Origin: Acanthosepion esculentum
Taxonomy: Eukaryota; Mollusca; Cephalopoda; Sepiida; Sepiidae
Reading direction: 5' to 3'
Length of the DNA: 64,000 nucleotides
Assembly: GCA_964036315.1 (NCBI GenBank)
Contig: OZ038485.1
Coordinates: 74,919,015-74,983,014, forward strand
Every line of letters begins with the position of its first letter. Position 1 is the stretch's first letter. The position numbers and the translations under genes are program-made. The notes beneath the pieces are model-generated. The model was given only the letters and a program-made list of their open reading frames with translations, was not told the DNA's origin and ran no database searches. Positions 56,483 to 64,000 of this stretch are shown piece after piece.

Positions 56483-57200
56483 TTTGGAAAGTTTTGTTTT
56501 TTTTTCTCAGGAAAAACAGATTTCACCTTAAAAATAAATAATAATAAAAATAAAGAGACAAAAAATAACAATATCAAAAAACCTGTCATGTAAAAATATT
56601 TAATTGTAAGAATATAACTTGTAGCTTAAATTACTTGTTATTCAATAGAAATATTTTATTTTTCAAAATGTTTAAAATATTTTTAAACATTTTAAAAAGA
56701 AGAAATAAACATAACAACAAATAAAAACTACAAGTATAATTTCTGAATTAATTTATTTTTTATTTACTTGTGAAAATTTTCTGTTTATTGTAATTCAAGC
56801 TGTAAATAATGGATAAAATGTTGTTGGTTTCAAATCTAGGCTGACAACTGATGAGTTCTAAGCAAAGCTCTCTAGATTAACTTTTTTCGACATCATCCTG
56901 GAAAAATTTTAAGCAGCCACATGATAATATTTTTTAAACTTATCATTAATAATTGGTAGTGTTAAAAAAAAAACACCATTAAAATTAAAAATATTCAGGA
57001 GATAAATTTAAAAAGCTAAACTTGAATTTAAATGAGTAAATAAAAGCAAATTACCGTAATTTCTCGAAAATAATACACATTTTTTTTTTACTGTGAATTA
57101 CAGGTGATAGTAGTGGTGCGTATTATTATAAATAAGTTTAAACAAAAATATTTTTTTCATTATTGTTGTTCTAAAATAAGAATGATTTTTTTTTACGTGC
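56483..57200. other. Upstream region of RALBP1 coding exon 1
   Basis: AT-rich, no TATA box at a convincing distance. It probably holds 5'-UTR or intron, given the acceptor-like CCTGAG before the ATG. Confidence 0.35.
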
Positions 57201-57206
57201 CTTTTT

Positions 57207-57735
57207 TCAATCCATTTTTGGAGTAACGTAATTTATTGAAAAAAATTTGGACAAAGTAACTAAACAAACCAAATGTTTTTTTTTGCTATCCTCTGCCAGC
57301 CGTAATGATGGAGAAAGCATTGCATTACCTCGCACCATCGCAAGTGAGACACGCTGCAAGAGCCACTTCCTTTCACGAGGCTCATCACTTAATCGAGACG
57401 CCATCGCGCCAATCCTTCGAAAGAACGCCATAGAAAGAGGGCCAACAACCCCAGGAGTCTCCACTGCCACAGGAGTTAAAAAAAATCTATCAGCAAGAGG
57501 AGAATATTTAACTATTTTTTTTATCTCTGTGTCCCGGGCGACAGACCCCAGCTCAACCACGGACCTGATCAAATTACCGGTCGAAAATGTATCCTCCCAA
57601 GTTGCATTCCAAATCAACGACTTCCCCATTTTAAAAGGGAAAATGGTAATGCCATACAGCCACTATCCATCACCACAGTCAAGGCCTATGGGTTCGATTT
57701 GGGAAGGGAACCCAGCTGCATCTCAGGCAAGGTGA
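57207..57735 (-). mobile_element. Retroelement ORF fragment (C-terminal region)
   Basis: The minus-strand 140-codon frame reads MGKSLIWNATWEDTFSTGNL, then KIVKYSPLADRFFLTPVAVE and TPGVVGPLSMAFFRRIGAMA, ending WLLQRVSLAMVRGNAML. The same frame upstream has FPSQIEPIGLDCGDG. The order EP-GLDR-DG, then GK-L-WD-TC-DT, then P-AVET-G, then RGNA is a widespread mobile-element protein tail in molluscs and cnidarians, usually attached to reverse transcriptase. The exact superfamily is not claimed. The sequence is distinctly GC-richer than its flanks. The plus-strand 162-codon frame is a shadow. Confidence 0.65.
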
Positions 57736-57839
57736 TGCTGATCCAGAGAGAGCCTCAAATTAGTAAAATTAGCCTCACATTTTATTTTATTTTTATCCCA
57801 GCTTTTTTGTTTTGATGTGTCTAGACTAGAGTGGGATAG

Positions 57840-58220
57840 AAAGTAATTCTTGGGCCCAGAAGCTGCAAGTAAGCTTGTTCGAAAGAACTACCCGAGAAAC
57901 ATTGAGACGATACATAGAGTATCTCATCAATTAATTTACGACTGGAAGAAAGTGAAGAAAGATATGCTGGAAGGGCCTAGTCTGCCACTGATCGAAGGCC
58001 CAGGCCTCCAAAACTTAAAGGGAGCTTTGCCTGCCTCCAGCCTGTGTCGTCGAAAATTAACGTTGCAAAGATATTATCCCAATTTTCATTTTAAATTCAA
58101 CAATAATAATTGTAACATTTTTTGTCAATTGAATAAATTTATGTTTTTCAGTAATTACATTTTTTTATTTGGCGAAAAAATAAATAAAAATAAAATGCTA
58201 ATTTCGAAGAAAAGATGATA
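57840..58220 (+). other. GC-richer segment, possible transposon remnant
   Basis: A 122-codon frame starts GPEAASKLVRKNYPRNIETI and includes EGPSLPLIEGPGLQNLKGAL. No family recognised. The tail after 58080 is AT-rich and clearly non-coding. Confidence 0.3.
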
Positions 58221-58522
58221 TCAAGTTATTGAAATTTTACTTTTCATCATCATCACTTTCTATTAAAGAATCAAATTGTCATTATCATTACATTACAATA
58301 TCTTCGTCCTGTTCAAAATTATCTTCGGCCTTCATTCTTTTGCCAAAATGTCATCTTCAGAGCTCAGTAATAAGGAGTGCCAGAGAAAAGCGATAATAAC
58401 ATCAAAGTTGCAATATGAGCTCTGGTAAAAACATAAAATGATAACAGCAAAATTAGCACTGGTAAAAATGGTTGCTGAAGACATTAGGTTTAATACCCAG
58501 AAATTCATACACATATGTCCTC

Positions 58523-58563
58523 AAGGACACAGTGGATAAAGAGCCTTTATCCATTGTGTCCTT
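58523..58563. repeat. 19-bp hairpin
   Basis: Arms AAGGACACAGTGGATAAAG and CTTTATCCATTGTGTCCTT with one G-T pair, loop AGC. Confidence 0.9.
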
Positions 58564-58634
58564 GGGTACTGTCACTGGATCTAACCAAATGCCTTTGTTT
58601 AAAGGCATTGGTTAGATCCAGTGACAGTACCCAA
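58562..58634. repeat. 34-bp hairpin, near-perfect
   Basis: The left arm begins TTGGGTACTGTCACTGGATC, the right arm ends GATCCAGTGACAGTACCCAA; loop GTTT; a single extra base in the left arm. Confidence 0.95.
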
Positions 58635-58699
58635 AGAGTGTGAGTTCAATACCCGGTTAAGGCAGTGGAGAACTTTCAGAGGGAAAAATTAACAGGAGA

Positions 58700-61600
58700 T
58701 ATAACTGATAACTGACATCCATGGCACGTGGAGCGAAATAAAGGGTTCAGTTCGACATTCCAACCACCTGAAGAAGGCCGGAGCGTACAACAAAGATGAG
58801 GACAATAGCCCGAATATAATGTACATAATACCTCATCTCAGAAATATAGACAGATACATGGTTTTATAAATTCTTTTGCCTTCATCCTTATCTCCACAGT
58901 ATGGAACATCCACTTGATCGTCTTTCTTTCACAAATTCAACTAAACTTTGTTGTTCCATATCTGGATATTGAACTTTTCTTCCTCTACCTATAGCTTTGG
59001 CACTTGATTTATACATTTTTTTTAGTTCATTTTTATTCTTTCTCCATAAACGAATGTTGTTTTAGCTTCATTCAACTCATATTCTCTGTTTTTTATTCTT
59101 TCTGCTAATTCTGTTACTTCTTGTTTAAAATTTGCACTATAACTCGCACGTTTTGACGACATTTTGGTGGTCGGGAAAACCGCATGGTAATTTTCAACAT
59201 TATTTTAGCTGCTTAGTTTTGATTTTATTCTTAATGTAAATGAAACTGGATTGTATTTCCATGTGTGATTCACTACTTAAATTTAATGAAAATGTTCTGT
59301 TTTTGAAATACTGATTACACAAAATGGAATACAAAGAATCATGAGGCAAAAAGTGAAATAACCATCACTAATTACATCAAAGGTTGGTCTTCTTTCTGGA
59401 AGGAAATCCTCTAAGAGTTACCCTCCTTCCAGATATAACCTATGACTGACTTTAACAAGTTCTGTCCTAAACAGTTAACAAAAAGCATCTATAGTACAAA
59501 AAAAGATCATATTCCATCAGGATAATGATTGACTACATAAGGTGACCAGGTAAAAATTGTTAGTTTGGCTGATAAAATTTGCACTCATTCACTATTGCAC
59601 CTACAGTACTGTTTAGTTTTTTAAAAATCTGGCCTTTATCTCCACTTTAAAAAAAAAAGCATAGCATAATAAAAAATGGCCCCAAACTTAATATAAACTA
59701 AGTTTTATCATCAAAATGTTTAAGAGGAAAGATCAAAGTATTTTCAGAATGTTTTTACTCCTTTCTATCACGTTCGAAATATGGGTTGAAAATTTTGCTT
59801 CCTTGTATGTGTCAACCAACGGTGTAAAAACAAAGCTGTTTTAGTTTTCCGGTAAAATAAATCATCGAGAGTTTAGCAAAAATCAAATTGTCGAATTTTA
59901 ATGAAACTTCCAGGACTTATTCACAAATGAATGAATTTATTTTTAAAATTATTATTTTTAGAAAATCTTAGTAAAATATATTATTTTACATAACCCCCAC
60001 TTAATTTCATTAAATTTTCTAGAATTTATTTTAAAATCGTCAACGAAATGTCTTTTACCAGTTAAAACAGGACTCCTTGGAGCAGATTGTAATGTAAAAT
60101 CAATTTTTTTTCGAACTCTTGGTCTTTTATCAAGTTTAAAATCTACTCCAAATCGTAAAATAAAAATTGCAATAAAAGTAAGACTAATTATTTAAGCTTT
60201 TAATTGCTTTTAAGGACATATAAATAAAAAAAAAGAAAGAAAAAATATTTTCGATTCATTTTTATTTTTTACTTACAAGAATTGTTTGCATTTTTCTTTT
60301 TAATTTATAAAGTTTTATGAAATGAAAAGAATTCTGTGACAGAATTCTCATGAAAAAAAAATTCAGTTCCCTGGAAGAGTGTAAAAAAAAAAGGCATTTT
60401 ACTGAGAAAAAGAACAATAAACTTTATAAAATCAAGCATCATGAATTCAGTTTGCAACATGTTTCATCAAAATATCTGAACTTTAGTCTAAATGTATTGT
60501 AAAGAAAGATGCATATTGTTTTCTTGCAAACATGCAAAAAAAAAAAATCAATGACAAGACGAAGAGATATTATTCATTCTTATTTCTCACATGCTGCCAC
60601 AAGAAGTCATTTTAATTAAAAACTTCAGTAAAAACTACCATAATCGGAATCCATAGTAATTTATTGTTAGGTTAAAAAAATTTTTTTAAATTGAGTATAA
60701 CAAACAAAAAGACACAAAATGACAGGAAATGTTTTTTTTGAGTACTAAATTCTGAGTAATATAACAATTTTTCCAAATAACATTATTACTTGGTTAAATT
60801 TCTTTTTTTAAAGTGACTTTTTTATAAAATAAATCTTGAGGTTTTAGAATGGGGCTACAGTACACATAGCCATACAAACTGAAAATATCCGAATTTGTAT
60901 ACATTCTACAATAATCATTTTTTCACCAATGAAAGCGGAACCAAAGCTTGAATAATTTTATTTTTAATTATTTTTTCTACTTACAATTTTCTTTAAAGAG
61001 ATGCTACTTGATAAGCCCCTTTTTGTTTTGTTTTTTTATTTTAAAACTTGTTTCCAGAGCTGTTATTGAAGAAGAAAGATTTTTTAAATCTAACATAGGG
61101 AAGACATCGTAAAAACTGACTGACAAAAACCGTCTCTTTGAATGCAAATTCTCTCGATCCGAGCGATGAGACACGAACTGAGAATGTAGATTTATTGATC
61201 ACAGTAAAATGTCCAGGTTTAAAATCTCAAATCAATGTAATCAATAACAAACAATACTACGCCATAAAAGTTTAACATTTAAATCAACTTATCCGATAAA
61301 TATGACAAGAAATACACAAATTAAATTACGTTTTATCACTGGATAGAAACAATCACGAGTGATAATCAGAATGCTAAATAAAAACTAAAAAGGGGAATAT
61401 ATATTCTTGTCCCAACTACAGTTTTTGGCTTCTTGTAAAATGTAAACATAAAATTACTTTTTTTCTCTTTGTGGTTAATGTGAAATAAAAAGATTATTCT
61501 TTTCATGAAAAAAAAAGTACAGTTCGATAATTGGGTAAGTTACAAGAAAACAGCATGTTATTTGTTATAGTTATTGTTTCGTAAAAAAATGGTAATTTTT

Positions 61601-63599
61601 TTAACCCCATCACACAAATATTTTTTTAAAAAATCACTTAACAAATATTGTATTTAAACAGAAATCGATAAGTTCTGATAAAGTGAAAAACATCCGAGAG
61701 ACTAAGTAATTTATCACCAGCAGTGGAGAACTTGGATTCTTTGTAAAGAAAACTCAAGGAAAACATTCACTGGAAATAAAAGCCAGCTTATTTAAAGCAG
61801 AATTAACTGAATTTAAACCACCAGTTTTACTACATATTTGAATTGCGATCATCGCTACAAAATACAAAGAAGAAAATAAAATGGACAGCTGACTAAATAA
61901 AGAAGATTATTAAAGGCTCTAAATGATCAGCAACGTGAAAAATAAAAAACCTTTTGAATTACAAAATTAAGACTCAAAAACTAAAGGACGAAAATAGATG
62001 AAAACGCCAAAAAGGAATATTAACGAAATTAAATTAAAAGCAGAAAAATGAAAGAAAAAAAAATCCCGAGTTGGTTGCCCTATTTTGACTCATTCCTTGT
62101 GGAATGTGTAAAATGAACGTGGGTTTTTAAATTGCTAGCAAAAATAAATAAATAATTTAAAAAAAAACAATCTTTTACTTTTTCAAAATGAGGTTCAAAA
62201 TTAAAATAACAAAATGAGAGCAGGGGAGCTACAACTTTTTAGAATCAATAAAGTGATTACACAATTGAACATCTACTTAAAATTATCTTTAAAGATCATC
62301 ACAGATAAAAATTAATTCAAAATATTATTTTTGGGGGTTACACAGAATGTTATTTTTAGTTGCTAAAAACAAAAAGTAAAAATAAAAGTAGACAAAAACA
62401 TTGTTTTTACTTCTTCCGCACATACACAAAAATCGTTTAACTTAAAAAAATGTATAATATTTTCCCCAAATGCATCACTTTATTCTGGAATCAGCCTATG
62501 TAGAGATTGATTGAAGCAGATCATCAGTGAAAACATCGATTCTCAAAGAACCATCATGATGTCTCTATTCTTCGCATTCTTACACAAGCTTTGCATCACA
62601 CTTAAATTTTTCCATGTAGAACATTTATGCCTTACCTAATCAGTGAAAATTTCTCAAATAACCTGCATTGTACTACTTCCAAATTGTTTAAAAATCCTCA
62701 TCGTTTCCATTATTGTTGCTAATTCCATCTCACAACTTTTCTTCCTCCATTATTTGACTAGTGAAAAAACGATTGTCACACCGGCACTCAAGTACAACTA
62801 CGGATGCTTCTACAGGATATAATCGAGCAAAACCTGATTGCAAAAATAATATTACGGTTAATGTGCTATTGCAAAATTCTTCCATTATGCTATATTTTTG
62901 ACAATCATAAATTATATAGTATCATTCTTCTACAATCGAAAAATACGAGACTAAATTTAAACTTTATAAAACATTACACGATAAAAATGACAAAAGAAAC
63001 ATTTTGTTTTGTCACTTGTGCGTCATTTTATGACGTTTTTGTTTTTTAAATAATAAATCGGGAAATATTTTTTCAATATTGTCAAGTTCAGTTTCATTTA
63101 TTTATCGACATGAATAACAATTATCAATCGAAATTATTTCAAACAAAATAAAACATCTTTCACTTGAAAATATTTCTCATATGGTCAATTGAATAAACAT
63201 TGTAAATTCACTGAGTGGTTAGAAAACTGGAGCTGTTAAATTCTAATACAAAATCTTAGTTTTTAATTTTAAAATGCGATTATGCACATTCTTTTTAATG
63301 TTTCAAATGAAAAATGTATCAATTTGATTTGTAAAAAAATGTACAAAAATTTTAAAACTTTCACAAATGATCAAAATTCTATTTTGATAATGTTTAGTTT
63401 AAATAAATTTAAAATGTCATAAGAGAAGAGATTACAATAAATGATGTACAATATTTTTTTTACTGGTACCTTTGAATAATTTAATCAATAAAATTTTACA
63501 AAAGCATGAATAAAACAAACATTTTCAAGCATAGCAAGATAGCAAAATATTATTTAGAAAGCTTCAATAATTTTATAGTTACTAAAATGGTTGACTTCC
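58700..63599. other. AT-rich DNA upstream of RALBP1, no gene; possible mariner scraps
   Basis: Traces of mariner-like text on the plus strand near 59460-59540 and 60355-60400 (TTCAGTTCCCTGGAAGAGTG, compare 49774-49793) are too decayed to call firmly. A short repeat shared with 13148 and 16386 lies near 59655. The 81-codon frame at 62804-63049 has no domain. Confidence 0.35.
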
Positions 63600-64000
63600 T
63601 TAATTTTAGATAAGGTATTCCACCCTGAGCAAGATGATAAAAGCCACTAAGATGCAAGGAGTTACTGAAAATGAAGGAAACAAAGAAAACAATAAAAGAA
63701 CAGGGTTCATGGTGACAAACAGTGATAATTGCATTTAATTTTCTGAATATCATAGTTAACAGAAAAGCAGGAAGATGGAAGAGCAAGAAGTGTAAGAAAA
63801 GAATCTATTAACATAAAACTTGTGGTCACAACTAGCAATTTCCAAAAGTGAAATTATGAAACCTAACTTCCAATCTAGTACTGCACTTACAATCATGAAA
63901 TCAAGGTACTCATCAGAACAATTAATGTAAAAATACTTATGAAAAAAGCACATTATGGTGGTAAGTAAGTGAGCAAAGCTGAGATACCAAGTAGCAGGAC
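63600..64000 (-). mobile_element. LINE 3' end, same family as 51.6 kb, runs off the window
   Basis: On the minus strand MCFFHKYFYINCSDEYLDFM corresponds to the LCLFYKYSHGNCSDELLLLV block at 51.8-52 kb, followed by RFFSYTSC (for the usual SFFPRTS) and the NSLHLSGFYHLAQGGIP end. Stops present. Confidence 0.7.

Larger units (their letters stand above)
58505..58690 (+). mobile_element. SINE-like unit with two adjacent hairpins
   Basis: GGACACAGTGGATAAAGAG resembles a tRNA A-box region and GTGTGAGTTCAATACCCGG (58638-58656) a B box, but they are pushed apart by two hairpins: 58523-58541/58545-58563 (19 bp, 3-nt loop) and 58562-58596/58601-58634 (34 bp, one bulge, 4-nt loop). A tRNA-like SINE head duplicated in inverted form would explain this. 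Confidence 0.5.

Noticed and set aside
57247..57735. 162-codon plus-strand gene
   Set aside because: It is the antisense shadow of a recognised mobile-element ORF on the minus strand.
58562..58634. microRNA precursor
   Set aside because: The stem is nearly perfect with a 4-nt loop, unlike animal pre-miRNAs, and it lies in SINE-like sequence.

Overview
The window is nuclear DNA from an animal. It is strongly A+T-rich, the genes have GT-AG introns of up to about 11.6 kb, and a dense, layered load of decayed transposons fills introns and intergenic space. The mix of repeats (Ty3/gypsy-type LTR elements, a jockey-like LINE, Penelope-like GIY-YIG fragments, tRNA-headed SINEs, hAT and mariner remnants) and the protein similarity of the two genes point to a mollusc, most likely a cephalopod such as an octopus. 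That assignment is inference from recognition, not from a search.

Two host genes can be supported, both on the minus strand. (1) A complete four-exon gene for mitochondrial ribosomal protein bL17m (MRPL17), coding exons at 17366-17190, 7392-7321, 4129-3991 and 3430-3255, joining in frame to 187 residues. (2) The first four coding exons of a RalA-binding protein 1 (RALBP1/RLIP) orthologue at 56482-56401, 55716-55566, 55228-55150 and 43574-43445. The Lys/Glu-rich N-terminal region is present, but the RhoGAP and Ral-binding exons that should follow at lower coordinates were not found; a 200-N scaffold gap lies at 40553-40752.

Layout: 1-3 kb, a terminal-inverted-repeat element and a LINE reverse-transcriptase relic. 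3.2-17.4 kb, MRPL17; its introns hold a Penelope-like relic, a 554-bp inverted-repeat element, a two-LTR retrotransposon (8011-12568), a GC-rich chain of hairpins flanked by a 14-bp direct repeat (13486-13751), and a cluster of AT-rich repeats with a large palindrome. 17.6-36.7 kb, a SINE, two related LTRs in opposite orientation, two decayed gypsy elements, and a ZMYM1-like hAT gene broken by LTR insertions. 37-43 kb, microsatellites, LINE endonuclease and GIY-YIG relics and the assembly gap. 43.4-56.5 kb, the RALBP1 exons, with a hAT element bounded by an 8-bp target duplication and a 460-bp mariner MITE in intron 3. 57-64 kb, retroelement fragments, a SINE-like unit containing two adjacent long hairpins, and quiet AT-rich DNA.

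The genes do not form an operon or a shared pathway: MRPL17 acts in the mitochondrial ribosome, RALBP1 in Ral/Rho-GTPase signalling and endocytosis. The most unusual structure is the hairpin chain at 13.5-13.75 kb, which no standard element class explains.
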